Origin: Ashinkailepas kermadecensis | Lineage: Eukaryota; Arthropoda; Thecostraca; Neolepadidae | Direction of reading: 5' to 3' | DNA: 64,000 bases | Assembly: GCA_034440615.1 (NCBI GenBank) | Contig: JAOTOM010004947.1 | Location: 557,012-621,011 of the forward strand | In this document: positions 1-10,978 of the stretch, piece by piece | Layout of the letters: every line of letters starts with the position of its first letter | Numbering within the stretch: position 1 is the stretch's first letter | Made by a program: the position numbers and the translations under genes | The notes under the pieces: generated by a model | Seen by the model: only the letters and a program-made list of their open reading frames with translations | Databases searched by the model: none | Told to the model about the DNA's origin: nothing

Positions 1-8
1 GTATGAGG

Positions 9-1253
9 TTATTGCTGAAAATGTGTTAGTAATTTCACACAGTCCTGTACCCCAATCCCGAAAAGACAAATATCATCCAGATTGTTCTCGATTAGACGAA
101 TCACAGCATCTATTCCCTCCTTTATCGGAATGCTGCCATATAAATTTGTCACGTCCATGGTGAAAACAATACTGCCTTCCGGAAGTTTGGTAGGAAACGT
201 TTCTTTCACCCTCTGTAGGTACGACTCTGAGTTTGTCAGATGGGCGGGAACCAACGCTAGTATCTGGACAAGAATCTTGCTCAAGAACCAAGATAACTTG
301 TCTAGGGGGTCACCACTCGCCGACACTACAGGGCGCAGTGAAACCTCTAGTTTGTGGTTTTTGGGCACGCCGTATAATTCCGCTGTGAGGCTGGAATGAG
401 GAAGGAGAGATAACACTGTGTCTTTATGTAACTTCCCTGATAAAGTTTCCTTGATGATAGTACATGTTTCGACTTCGAGACGTTTGGTAGTGTTTGGTTG
501 GGAAGGAATGCTCTGATAATCGTCCGTTATTTTCCTGGCCTTTTGAATGTAATCCGTTTTGTTTAGCACGACGAATCCTTTGCATTTATCTGACTGCTTT
601 ACTATTACATTATCATTGTTTTTCATTTCCCGAAGTACTTCCCTCTGTTTCGCATAATTGTCCAACATTTTGTTCCATGATTTGTTGTGATATTCATATG
701 CTTTTAGAACTTTTGTTTTTAAATCTTTCAACTCAGATTCTAATTGAGTTGTGGCTCTCGGTGGTTGGTATGCAGGAGTGTCGGGAAACATGGGGCGAAG
801 CTTTGAATAACCTGTGCTAGAGGTGCTTTGTGATAAGCCTGCCTGCGGTACCTGAGGTACAGTTTGCTGTTTTGTCTCCTTCACATTCCTCCACCGCAAA
901 CCATAGATCGCCCTTTCTACGCCTGATTCTGCCTTTTCCAAGCAGCTACGATCTACTTTTTGAGCTAACGCAAAATTGGGGCCTTTGTCAAGCAATCCCA
1001 ATATATCTGAGTCTAGAGGTAACTTACTTAGATTAGACGTGCGATTTGTACGATATTGTTCAGTGCCATCGCCGTTGGTGTCCGTACCGTGGGTGCCAGA
1101 AGTAATGCAACTACCCGAGCTCTCTCCACTAGTAGCCGCGTGGTGAAGTAAATTATTTGTATCCGGGAGTGGCGTAGGTGGTTGGTACGATGAATGTGTG
1201 CCTAGGCGAAGTTCGTCCTCTTGTGGGGCGCTGCGGTCGGCTGCTGGCCTCAC
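9..1253 (-). pseudogene. Penelope-like element reverse transcriptase, N-terminal part (broken, runs to window edge)
   Basis: The 414-residue minus-strand frame carries the upstream part of a Penelope-like RT. From about residue 215 it has the PLE block DKCKGFVVLNKTDY. Near residue 290 comes YGVPKNHK, then LRPVVSASGDPLDKLSWFL. Near residue 365 comes FTMDVTNLYGSIPIKEGID, with the first catalytic Asp. The N-terminal ~190 residues are low-complexity and poorly conserved, as in PLEs generally. The frame stops at TAA (9-11) before the second RT half. A one-base shift just before the stop reads SNNLI, which resembles the usual continuation, so a frameshift is likely rather than a true end. The YxDD region and GIY-YIG domain would lie left of the window. 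It is a different PLE lineage from those at 12.5-15.5 and 31.8-34 kb. Confidence 0.85.
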
Positions 1254-2064
1254 GCCGCAGTTTCTGACTCAAGAAACAACGCTGGAGATCGTCAAACACA
1301 GAAACCACCCACGCATAGCCAAAGCCCACCCAAAGTTCCAAACAGTCACAACGCTGGGCACGAACGCACTAAACAACGAAGCGCACCAGACCCTGTCCGC
1401 ACAGCAGCGAAAATCGACAACACCACGTGGTGAAGCACCAACATCACTACAAACAGCTGTTTTCACTGGGCCGCAGTGTTTGTCCGCCTCTGACTCCTCA
1501 GGCAAGAGATGACCTGTTGGCCCGTTGGCCTGAGCGCAGCGCCGCGAGCAGACGCGTCTCGGTCGCTCATCCATCTTGAACGGTTGTAGGTGGTGGATGC
1601 GTTTTTTGGTGCTCGCTGTTCGCGATCGTTTTTTACCTTTTCTGTTACTTAGTGGGCCAGGTGTATATATACAAATTGAAGTTAATTTAGTTATAATCAT
1701 ATTGATGCGACTCCACGATGTATAAGGAGAAGTACGCAGAAGAACGCCGAAGGTAAAGCAAATCATTTTTGATATAATTCATCGAAATCTGACTTGACAC
1801 CTGGCATTTTGTGTACTTTTTCAAGCCAACATTTCTCTCCTCGAGCGGAAAAACGTGATATCTCTCACAAGAAGCGTCCATTCTATGTGTTTGAAAACAA
1901 TATGACCACCTATTTTGGGGGCGTTCAGGTTGCGAGCGCTTGACAGCGACCCCCGGCCGCCCCTTGCCGTTTCGTAGATTTATCCCAGAACTACGAAACA
2001 TCGCATTAATTTCATCATCAGCGCAAGCAACCAATAAATCAGCAAAAAATAGATAACTATCACC
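1254..2064. other. Region upstream of the PLE reading frame
   Basis: This stretch lies 5' of the minus-strand PLE frame and probably includes its untranslated or pseudo-LTR part, but I could not find an edge. A 165-codon minus frame (1269-1766) and a 115-codon one (1687-2034) resemble nothing I recognise. I looked for a hammerhead core here and found only CTGATGATGAAA near 2010-2025, which lacks a stem II. Confidence 0.3.
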
Positions 2065-2127
2065 ATGCCTACTAGCTGCCGAACAGCCACCAGCTGCAGA
2101 GGCGCAAGAACATCACCATCAATCACA

Positions 2128-2256
2128 GTCACGAGACTGGACATTGGCGGCGCCGACTCTGCAGTCGAGTCGCTCTGGCTCTCCGTGACGGGTGCCGGCC
2201 GGCGAACTGCGATCGTCGGCGCTATCTACCGGCCGCCCATTGTCTGGGAGTTATGA
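2128..2256 (+). pseudogene. LINE endonuclease-domain scrap
   Basis: A short frame contains AVESLWLSV followed by AIVGAIYRPP. This is the signature ESLWL...YRPP segment of the APE-type endonuclease of CR1/L2-group LINEs. No upstream GDFN-preceding context or downstream RT is joined to it, and the frame ends at 2256. It is best read as a short relic of a separate insertion. It cannot belong to LINE A, because LINE A has its own copy of this segment (ESLWAKV...AIYRPPRS) near 8.45 kb. Confidence 0.6.
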
Positions 2257-2313
2257 TGGAATCTGAAAGAGTTATCTGGTAGTTCACTGCCTTTTTTAAT
2301 GACGCCTTGGTGC

Positions 2314-2930
2314 TAAAGAGGGTAAATCGAGCTGTATGCTCTTGTATGCTCTTGAAATGTCTCTGACGCAATTTTCTTCACATGATGTGCTCACGCAACA
2401 TTGTCTGGGTGCAGAACAGCCACCACGTGGAAGTACCCCAATGCATGACTTTGACCTTATCCAGTCTTTCCCTCGCCCTCTTTGTTGCCTTTGTATATAG
2501 GGTGTGTGAAACTCATCAGAGAGAGTGAGTGAGAAGTGAAGCAGGAAAAGTGAAGTGTACCAGAAAAAAAGAAGAAGTGAGATATCGGCGAACCAAGACC
2601 GGCGTACCTATACGCTACAAGTGCGCGAAGTGGCTGAACTACTTGGTGAAAATTCTTCTGGTTATTCCTGACGGAAATTGTGCAGTGATTGGACAGTGAT
2701 TGCACAGCGATTGGACTGAGTGAGTGGATAATTTTCTTAACTGAGTGAGTGGAAAAGTGACAGCGCCTTTCTCTATATTGACTTTCCTTGCTTAAATCAT
2801 CAGCTACAGTGGTTAGTATTCTTTCCGACACTGCAGCGGAGAAGGCTGACGGACTGACGCCTTGGTGCCGCTCGGAATTCCTGTGCCTCCAGCAATAGTA
2901 TTCTTCATTGTCTATCTACAGCTCTACCAG
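2314..2930. other. Probable 5' untranslated region of LINE A, or unrelated insert
   Basis: There is no coding signal. The segment is bounded on the left and cut on the right by a perfect 14-bp direct repeat, TGACGCCTTGGTGC, at 2300-2313 and 2855-2868. The repeats could mark a small insertion, or be internal to a LINE 5' region. GAGTGAGTGAGAAG-type purine runs and several GTGATTGGAC-like short repeats (2676-2720) are present. Confidence 0.25.
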
Positions 2931-3357
2931 TTTTCATCATGCACACGGACATCATCAGGCTGCTGCTATCCATCGCACTCGTTCAAATTTTAACCGCCTT
3001 CACGTCCCCCGGTCACCCGGGCTCGCCACGGACACGCAGCCGTCCCGTCAGTGACGTCATCACCGACGCAGCGGCCTTCGCCGCCTCCGCCAGTCATCAG
3101 CTGGCCCACTCCTCGGCCAACCGGACCGAGGGGAGCGTCACCGTTATCAAAACAACGCCCAAGAAAACACGCCGGGGAAGGCGCGGCGCCAGGGGCGGCA
3201 GAAGCGCGGATCGCGGGGCGGAACAAGCCATGTGACAGCTCAACAGCACAAAGGACAGCTCCACCTGGGACTCATCAATGCACAATCTATCAAACCTAAG
3301 CTACTCGAACTACACAACGACCTTCATACTTACTCTCTAGACCTAGCTGTGGTGACT
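2931..3357 (+). mobile_element. LINE A (L2/Daphne-like non-LTR retrotransposon), 5' segment
   Basis: The frame 2939-3235 ends in a basic stretch (KKTRRGRRGARGG) like the N-terminal leader of many L2-group ORF2 proteins. A second frame from about 3232 reads LHLGLINAQSIKPK and LDLAVVT, the start of an APE-type endonuclease. The leader and endonuclease are in different frames, so there is an indel near 3230. The sequence breaks after codon ACT at 3355-3357 and resumes in phase at 8268 (ACT GAG ACC TGG, giving TETWL). The intervening DNA is a CR1 insertion. The endonuclease would nick target DNA for target-primed reverse transcription. Confidence 0.85.
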
Positions 3358-3479
3358 GGTCTGGTGGTCCCCACTCACGGTTCTGCTCTTTCCCCAGACG
3401 GACGTGTTCGCGCAGCTCCGAGGCCCGGGCAGGACTGGTTGAGGACACCGAGGGGAAAAAGAAGGTTGGACCACAAGTG

Positions 3480-3935
3480 ATTAAGATAAGTTTCTGTGTT
3501 TATTTTGTAGATAGCTTGTGGCTTTTAATCTGTGTGTAGGTATTATAAGTTAAGTCAGGAAATAGTATTTTTGTTCTTATAGCTCACTTTTTCTTATGGT
3601 GAATATTGTATACATTAGATAACCTTGAATTTGTGGCGTTCATGGTGTAGTTTCGTTCGTAAGATAAGTGTTCCTTTTCTATTTTGTAGATAGTTTGTTA
3701 CCTTCTTTCCTGTGTGTGGATATTATTAGTTAAATTAGAGCATACAATTTCTTTCTTAACTTAATGTATTAGTATTGTGGTGTATAGTTTTGTCAGTAGG
3801 TTGAGCCGTTTTTATAAATTTTGTCTTCTTCCTTTGTAGAAAGCTTGCTGCCTTCTTTCCTGTGTGTAGATATTATAAGTTACATTAGATAATACTAATT
3901 CTTTCTTCACATCATTTATTTAGACTTGCGTCATA
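3480..3935 (+). repeat. Degenerate tandem units in the CR1 5' UTR
   Basis: The block TTTTGTAGATAGCTTGTGGC near 3505 recurs as diverged copies near 3682 and 3833. Each is followed by CTGTGTGTaG(A)TATTATaAGTTA. Spacing is about 177 and 151 bp. A second motif, TTTTGGTGTTTAAGTTTAAGA, occurs near 3942 and 4217. Such 5' monomers are known promoter units in some LINEs; a promoter role here is inference. Confidence 0.6.
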
Positions 3936-4259
3936 GTATTTTTGGTGTTTAAGTTTAAGATAGAGTTTAAGACTAAACTAGTGAGCTTTGATTACACTAG
4001 TCATATCTTCATATACTGGAGTAATCGTAGAGGTACCTATATAGGCTTTTTGGGATTATATTAGTATTTAGTTTCATTTAGTTGGAGTTTGTAGCTGATG
4101 GGAGTTGGTATAACTAAGATTATATTTGCTTAGTTTAGCTTGCGAAAGCAAATATTTATTTTCTTGTTTATTCAGTGTGAGTGTTATTCTATTTTCTAGT
4201 CTTGTGGTGTAGTCTTTTTGGTGTTTAAGTTTAAGATTTAAGTTTAGAGAAGAAAAAAA

Positions 4260-5094
4260 ATGCAAGGTGACTGTGGGAAGTGTAAGTGTATGGAAGTAAT
4301 TGGGGACTTGAGTAAGAAAGTAGATATGTCAGCAAGGGAGGTGGAACGCCTGGAGTGTTTGGTGGCAGGGCCCACCATAGGAAATGTCAGCCAGGCAAGC
4401 CAGGTGCAGGAGCCTAGGAGTGATAGGGGTGGAGATAGTATGGACCATGATAGAAGAGAGTGGAAGGTAGCTAGACGCCAGAGTACTAGACTGGCTTTAA
4501 GGAAAATGGACAAAGGCATTGAAACTAATAATAGGTTTGAGGTACTGCAAGAGAGAGATAGTAATGCTAAAGAGGAAGGTAGGAATGACCAGGTAGCTGA
4601 GGATAGAGAGGGGGAGGTTTTAGTTATAGGGGACTCAAGAGTGAGGTACATGGACCGTACTTTTTGTAGCAGGAACCCCAACAAACGGATTCGTGTTTGC
4701 TTCCCAGGGGCCCAGGTAAAGGATGTTGGTGATAGGATAGAAGGAGTAATGAAGGGTAGTGGAGAGAGCACAACAGTAATTGTGCAGGTTGGTGTAAATG
4801 ATGTAGGAAAAGCAAAAACAGAGGAAACAATACAAGAATATAGGGCTTTGATAGGTAGGCTAGCTGTAAGTAGGAAACGAGGAATGGTAACTTCCATCCT
4901 CCCTATGGTTAACGCAAGCATAGAGTGGTACTCGAGGGCCATTGGGCTGAATACCAGGGTGGCCAAGATTTGTAAGGAACTTGGGTGTGGGGTTCTTGGA
5001 TTTGTGGGGGGAGTTCTGGGGGAAGACTGAAATGTTTGCATTAGATGGGTTACATTTGAGCAAGAGAGGAGTTGAATTGCTCAGCAATAGGTAA
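4260..5094 (+). pseudogene. CR1 ORF1 with SGNH-hydrolase (esterase) domain, frameshifted
   Basis: The main frame 4260-5030 starts MQGDCGKCKCMEVIGDL, a Cys-rich start followed by a predicted coiled-coil stretch. From about residue 120 it has an SGNH hydrolase fold: VLVIGDSRVRYMD (block I, GDS with the nucleophile Ser) and VIVQVGVNDVG (block III, GxND). The block V motif DGLHLS (DxxH with catalytic Asp and His) lies downstream in another frame (ATG at 5032, stop near 5094). A one-base indel around the G-rich run 5005-5030 therefore separates the catalytic residues. Esterase ORF1 proteins are known in CR1/L2 LINEs, where they are thought to aid RNP or membrane functions. All triad positions are present in the DNA but not in one frame. 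Confidence 0.85.
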
Positions 5095-5159
5095 TGAGGA
5101 GGCTCTCAATAGGAAAAAGGGAAACTAGGCAGGTCATGGGGGATGTAGCTGATAGAGAG

Positions 5160-7969
5160 AGAAGTCTTGCAAACAAGGGAAGGAATGGTTTATCATGTTT
5201 TTAAGTCAATGCCAGAAGTGTTAGGAACAAAATTGGGGAACTGCATGCTTATATGTTGTCTGAAAAGCTAGATTTGGTCTGCATAACAGAGGCATGGGTT
5301 AATGAAAGCATTTTTGGAGACAACTTGCAAGAATTCGACTTGACAGGCTACAACATGCATGCTTATCAAAGGCAGGCAAGGATAGGAGGAGGTATACTGT
5401 TGTATGTCAGACAAGTAATGAAATGTCATTCCATAGAAGATAGTGTACATGATGAAGGTGTAGAATCCTTGTGGTTAGATATTATTCTGAAAAATGGAAC
5501 ACAATTTAAGGTTGGGGCATTCTATAGACCTCCAGACCAGAATGAAAACACGGACAGGTTGATGCAGGAAGAGATAAGTAGGAGAGTACAGGAGAGTACT
5601 GTTTTGTTGGGGGATTTCAACATAACAGGATTGGGAAGCAAAACTATGGGTCTAAACAAATCAGGAAGAAGCTCCAGGGATTGTTTTGAGGAGAATTTCT
5701 TTTTTCAAATGATACATGAACCTACAAGGGAAAAGGAAATATTAGATCTTGTGCTTACTAATGAGGAAAATTTTGTACAAAATGTGAACATAGGAGAGAC
5801 TTTGGGTAATAGTGATCACAACATTATACGCTTCTCATTGTATGTTGGAAATGTAGGAACCAATAAGACATTGATTCCAAATTTTGCTAAAGGGAATTAC
5901 AATGAATTCAGGATCTTCCTGAATGAAATTGATTGGGAAGACTTATTGAAAGGCTTAGATGCTTATGAAATGTGGAGAATGATAAAATATAAACTATTTC
6001 AAGGTCAGGATAGGTTCATTCCCAATAGGCAAATTAGATTAACCAGGGTTAAGCACCCTTCATGGCTGACCAGGGAAGTAAAGCATTTACTGGAGTCAAA
6101 GAAGCAGGCATTCAAGAAACTAAAATATGCGAACTCTGAGGTAAACCTCAAATCATATCAAATAGCTAGAAATAAAGTTAGGAGGTGTGTTAGGGCATCT
6201 AAGAGACTGGCTGAAATCAAATTAGCTCGGGAATGTTCAGCAGGTAATGCTAAGAGATTCTTTAGTTTCTACAAATTTAAGGGTAAAAAGTGTGGTGTAG
6301 GACCACTGGAGGTAGATGGGGAATTAGTGGTTGATGATTGTGATATTGTGGAATCCTTAAGCAAGCAATTCTCATCAGTCTTTACTCAAGAGAATTCTAG
6401 TAGAATAGAAACAACTGAATCATATGCCATGACAGGTGATAGGTTGGAGTATCTTACAATAACTACAGAAGCTGTAGAAAAGCAGTTGCAGAATATAAAG
6501 CCTAATAAAGCTTCTGGACCAGATGATATATATGCTAGGGTTTTAGTAGAGTGTGCTAAAGCTTTAGCAGTTCCTCTAGGTATACTTTTCAGGCGGTCTA
6601 TGGAATACTCTGAAGTGCCTGAAGATTGGAGAAATGCAAATGTAGTTCCAATTTTCAAAAGGGAAGTATGAAGTGTGTAGGGAACTACAGGCCAGTCAGT
6701 TTGACCTCAATAGTTTGCAAGGAACTAGAAAATCTGGTTAAACAGAATGTTCAGATTCATCTTGATAGGCACAATCTTTTAAGGGATACTCCACATGGAT
6801 TTCGATCTCGAAGGTCTTGTTTAACTAACCTTTTGGAGTTCATGGAGTATGTTACTAAAGAAGTAGACAATCAAAACAGGATGGATGTTGTGTACTTGGA
6901 CTTTAGCAAAGCTTTTGATAAAGTTCCACATAGGAGGCTAATTCATCAACTACAGCAACATGGGATTGTTGGAAAAGTTCTAGGTTGGATTGAAGCATGG
7001 TTGAGGGGAAGGAAACAAAGGGTAATGTTAAATGGATGTAAATCTGATTGGAAGGATGTTCTGAGTGGAGTACCACAGGGCTCTGTTCTAGGGCCACTTC
7101 TCTTTATCATCTTTGTGAATAACATTGAGGTAGGGCTGAGGAATAGAGTGTTCAAATTTGCTGATGACATCAAGCTGGTAGGAGTGGCAAACAGTTGTGA
7201 TCAATCTAGTAATATTGAACTAGACTTAGAGGACCTAAAAAGTGGGCTGATCAATGGCAGATGTCATTCAACTATGACAAGTGTAAGGTTATGCATCTGG
7301 GGTCTGGAGGTGAGACTTTCAGATATACAATGGGAGGGAGGGAACTTGATGTTATTGAAGAGGAAAGGGACTTAGGTGTGTTGGTTTCAAAAGACCTTAA
7401 AGCAGAGAAACAATGTAGCTCGGCTAGGAACAGGGCACTCAGAATGCTGGGACTCATTAATAGAAGTGTGATGTATAAGAGCAAGGAAGTCATGAAAAAA
7501 CTGTACTTAGCATATGTGCGACCCCACTTGGAATATTCTGTGCAAGCTTGGAGCCCCTACCTAGAAAAAAGATATAGACAAGTTAGAAAGAGTGCAACGC
7601 AAAGCAACTAAACTCATCAGTGGACTAGGTAGCTTAGAATATGGGGAAAGGCTTGTGGCATTAGATATGTACTCACTCAAGTATAGGAGATTAAGGGGGG
7701 ACATGATTGAAATGTACAAAATTGTTAAAGGACTAGATCAGGTCAATTTAAATGGTGCTCTTCAGTTTAAAGTATCACACAGGGGTCACCAACTCAGGTT
7801 AGACAAGCTGAGGTGTAGGACAGTTAAGCGACAGCAGGTCTTCAGTCAAAGGGTTGTTGATCAGTGGAATGGGCTGCCTGCTGATGTTGTGGGAAGTTCC
7901 TCATTGAATGTATTTAAAGGTAGGGTGGACACATTTTTTAGACAGGAAAATCTTGTTTTTGAGTTCTAA
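5160..7969 (+). pseudogene. CR1 ORF2: APE endonuclease plus reverse transcriptase, broken by stop and frameshifts
   Basis: The endonuclease starts at VNARSVRNKIGELHA, directly after an in-frame TAA (5202-5204). It continues with ITEAWVNES, VESLWLDI, YRPP, LLGDFN and the catalytic SDH (GNSDHNIIRF). The RT follows: NYRPVSLTS, HGFRSRRSC, VYLDFSKAFDKVPH (catalytic Asp), GVPQGSVLGPLLF and the active site FADD. The C-terminal part has YVRPHLEYSVQAWSP, RRLRGDMIEMYKI and DQWNGLP...NVFKGRVDTFF, typical of CR1. The frames run 5253-6671, 6626-7375, 7261-7611 and 7592-7969, so indels lie near 6655, 7255 and 7590. Domains and catalytic motifs are otherwise conserved, implying a young copy or homopolymer assembly errors. 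Confidence 0.93.
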
Positions 7970-8267
7970 TTTGGATGGATGGGGTGATATTTACGTTAAA
8001 TGTGCACGGCACGGACCCCTTTAAGCAGGGGCTATGGTAGCACAATGGGTGTAATGGGAGGAGCTTGCGGTTGTTGAGTGTGTTATGCAATAGCAAGTGG
8101 ATGATGCTAGATAGGCTGGGATATATAGCTTCCTAGGAACTTGGGATAAGGGATTGATTGGGGTGAGAATATGTACATTTCTAGTACCTTTTTTAGATAG
8201 GCTTAACCCAGATGGGCCCCTGTGGCTCTTATTAAGCCTTAACACTTTATGACTTTATGACTTTATG
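7970..8267 (+). repeat. CR1 3' UTR and ACTTTATG tail
   Basis: The 3' UTR ends in three perfect ACTTTATG units (8244-8267). A diverged reverse-complement copy of this UTR and tail starts the minus-strand CR1 at 11132, showing that both belong to one family and defining the 3' end. Confidence 0.85.
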
Positions 8268-9550
8268 ACTGAGACCTGGCTGCGCCCAAGCACCCCCACG
8301 CGTCTCATTAACTTCCCCGGTTACCAAGTGAAACGCGCGGACCGGCCCGACTCGAGTGGTTACGGTGGGGTGGCGATTATCCCCAAGTCAGCTCTAACTA
8401 TTACCGTTTTGAAAATTTATACGTCTCCGAACTCTAGCTCCAAACTAGAATCACTCTGGGCCAAAGTCAAAGGGAAGAGCGGAAAGTATTTCATTCTAGC
8501 GGCAATCTATCGGCCACCTCGTAGCACTCTTCCTGCTTTAAATGATGACTTCGCTGAGCTCGAAAGACAGGTTCAATTGGCGACACTGAACTTTACCGGC
8601 ACTTTCTACCTCGCAGGTGATCTAAACTGTAACCTTCTCGACACGGCTAATAGCCCCAGCAAAACACACCTGCTTGAGTTCATCAGCAACTATTCACTTA
8701 CCGTGACAGTGCAGCGCCATACATTCGCCACAGGCTCTTTATTGGATGTCATCCTAACAAACTCGCCGATCTCAGTCGGCAGAACCAGAGTGAGTTTCTG
8801 CCACTACAGTCCTCATAAATTTATCATATGTTCCATTAAAGTAAACAGGCCTGTCTCAGTTAACACCGTAATAAAGTCACGTTCTTACGGACGAGTAGAT
8901 ACCTCGGAACTGACTCTTGACCTTGGTGAGATCGACTGGGTCCAGGTCACTGGGCGCATCTCAGTAACGGACAAATGGGACACCCTGCTGAAATTGCTGA
9001 CACCTATTCTCGACGAGCACCTGCCCCTCAGAAACATCAAAATCAGGAACCCAACAGCACAATACGTCAGCGAAGCTACCAAACAGCTCATGCACCGGCG
9101 AAATGTAGCTCTGCACTTGCAAGATAGAAGCACATACAAAATACTTAACAGACAAGTTCGCTCAGCTATTAGAGCTGACTGTAGGGACGATATTAGCAGA
9201 AAGATATCACAGAAAGGCCCATCAGCTGCGTGGCGTGCTATTAAGCCCATTATCGACACCAAGAAAGGCTCTCATAGAGTTCAACCCCAGGTCCTACCTG
9301 AGAATCTAAATCAATACTTTGTTAGTGTCGGACCTAAGGTATCAGCAGAGGTCAAACGTCAGGCAAACATGTCTGAACACACACCTCCCAGTTGCCGGCT
9401 ATCGCGCGTCTCTACCAGCTCCTATAAAGTATCACCCATATCCCTCGAACAGCTAACCAAAATTGTCATGGATATGAGGAGCACAAGTGCTTGCGGACCC
9501 GACGGGATCTGTATTAAGGTCATCAAATTCTGTTCTTTTTTATCGGAGAA
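8268..9550 (+). pseudogene. LINE A ORF2, endonuclease portion
   Basis: Motifs in order are TETWL, GYGGVAI, ESLWAKV, AIYRPPRS, FYLAGDLNCN and LDVILTNSPI. The SDH catalytic triplet expected near residue 187 reads SPH (HYSPHKFI), so the Asp is replaced by Pro. This should cripple cleavage if it is not an assembly error. After a linker with VSEATKQLMHRRNVAL, the frame reaches the RT entry (STSACGPDGICIKV) and then shifts out of frame in the TTCTTTTTTA run near 9533-9541. The first ~41 codons of this domain are at 3232-3357 on the far side of the CR1 insertion. Confidence 0.88.
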
Positions 9551-10978
9551 GTGCTGCTCGACATTATAAACACATGCCTGACTACAGTTGATATACCCTC
9601 CACTTGGAAACAGTCAATAGTAACTCCCATTCACAAATCAGGAGATCCTTCGGATCACTCTAATTTTAGGCCCATCTCATTGGTTCCGGTTATCGCCAAA
9701 ATCACAGAGAGGGTAGTGCAGAAGCAACTCTATCACTACCTGAACGCAAACCACCTACTGGCCCAAACTCAGCACGGCTTCAGACCACGCCACTCTACGG
9801 AAACCGCTCTGATTTCAGTCTCCGACAAAATACTAGCAGCAATGGACCGTTCGGAAGTAGCTCTTCTTTGCATTCTGGACCTCAGTAAATGCTTCGACGT
9901 AATAGATCACACCAAACTGCTCACTAAACTAGAACTCCATGGAATCGATACTGACTGGTTTAAGGCTTATCTGGGAGGTCACACGCAGGCTGTTAGCATC
10001 TCAGATCAACGCGGAAACAGGCATCTCTCCTCCTTTCTTCCTAACAACATAGGTGTTTTTCAAGGCTCATCACTAGGTCCACTCCTCTATTGCATCTTTT
10101 CGAACGACCTCAGTTTGCACGTCCCAGTAGCACACGTCACTCAGCTCGCAGACGACACCCAGGTCCTCATCTCCGGTCGCAAATCTGATCTCCCAAATCT
10201 GATAAATCAGATGGAGACATGTCTGAACCAACTATACGACTACTTCCTGGATAACGGTTTGAAGGTAAACCCGACCAAAACTCAGCTTCTCACGTTCGGA
10301 TCGCGTCAGAATCTTCGCAATATTACCCCGATACGAGTGTGCTTTAGGGACGCCGTGATAGATGAAAGTCATTCGTGTAGGAACCTTGGGGTGACATTTG
10401 ATCGCCACATGTCGTGGGATTCCCATGTAGCTGTTGTGGTCCGCAAGTGCACAGGATTCTTTCTGGCTCTGAGCCATCTGCGTCACCATCTGCCAACCAG
10501 TACCCTCTTCACTATAGTCAATAGCCTAGTTAGATCCAATATCCGCTACTGCATATCTGTTTATGGGAACGGGTCGGCAGCAAACATCCACAGACTAGAC
10601 AAGATCATTAACTTCGCCACTAGAGTCGTGTCAGGTCTACGGAAATTTGATCATATTTCTGATGCCCGTAACGAGTTGGGTCTTCTCACCGCAGCTGATC
10701 TGCATCTATTTCACAGCCTTACTTTGCTCCACAAGATCATTCTGACGGGTGAGCCAATGCACATTGCCGGTCAAATCTCTGCAAACTCTACCCTGCGAAA
10801 CAGTCATACGCGTGCATACGACCACCTGCACCTGCCAGCCATACACAGAGAGGCGGGCTGCAGGAGATTTATCTACTGGTCTGTCTTCCACTACAACAAA
10901 CTCCCTACTGAAACAAAAACATTGAAGCTGTCTAACTTCAAGAAGCGTGTGCGAGCTTATCTCCACGAGCAACACTAG
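9540..10978 (+). pseudogene. LINE A ORF2, reverse transcriptase portion
   Basis: The 475-residue frame holds a nearly complete RT: FRPISLVPVIAKITERVV, QHGFRPRHSTETAL, CILDLSKCFDVIDHTKLL (catalytic Asp), GVFQGSSLGPLLYCIF (usual GVPQGS changed to GVFQGS) and QLADDTQVL (active-site ADD). The thumb and C-terminal segments NLGVTFDRHMSWDSHV and IRYCISVYGNG follow. It ends with FIYWSVFHYNKLP and FKKRVRAYL, as in L2-group LINEs. Only one indel separates it from the endonuclease frame. Confidence 0.92.

Larger units (their letters stand above)
3358..8267 (+). mobile_element. CR1-type LINE, near full length, nested in LINE A
   Basis: The layout is: a GC-rich 5' end, a repeated 5' UTR, ORF1 with an SGNH esterase domain (4260-5094), ORF2 with endonuclease and RT (about 5160-7969), a short 3' UTR, and a tail of three 8-bp units ACTTTATG (8244-8267) instead of poly(A). 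An 8-bp microsatellite tail and an esterase ORF1 are CR1/L2 hallmarks. The element interrupts the endonuclease codons of LINE A with exact continuity on both sides. An ACT at each border is either a 3-bp TSD or a partial tail unit. ORF1 and ORF2 carry frameshifts, so this copy cannot make its proteins as assembled. Confidence 0.92.

Noticed and set aside
2005..2030. Hammerhead core CTGATGATGAAA near the first PLE
   Set aside because: There is no room for stem II between CTGATGA and GAAA.
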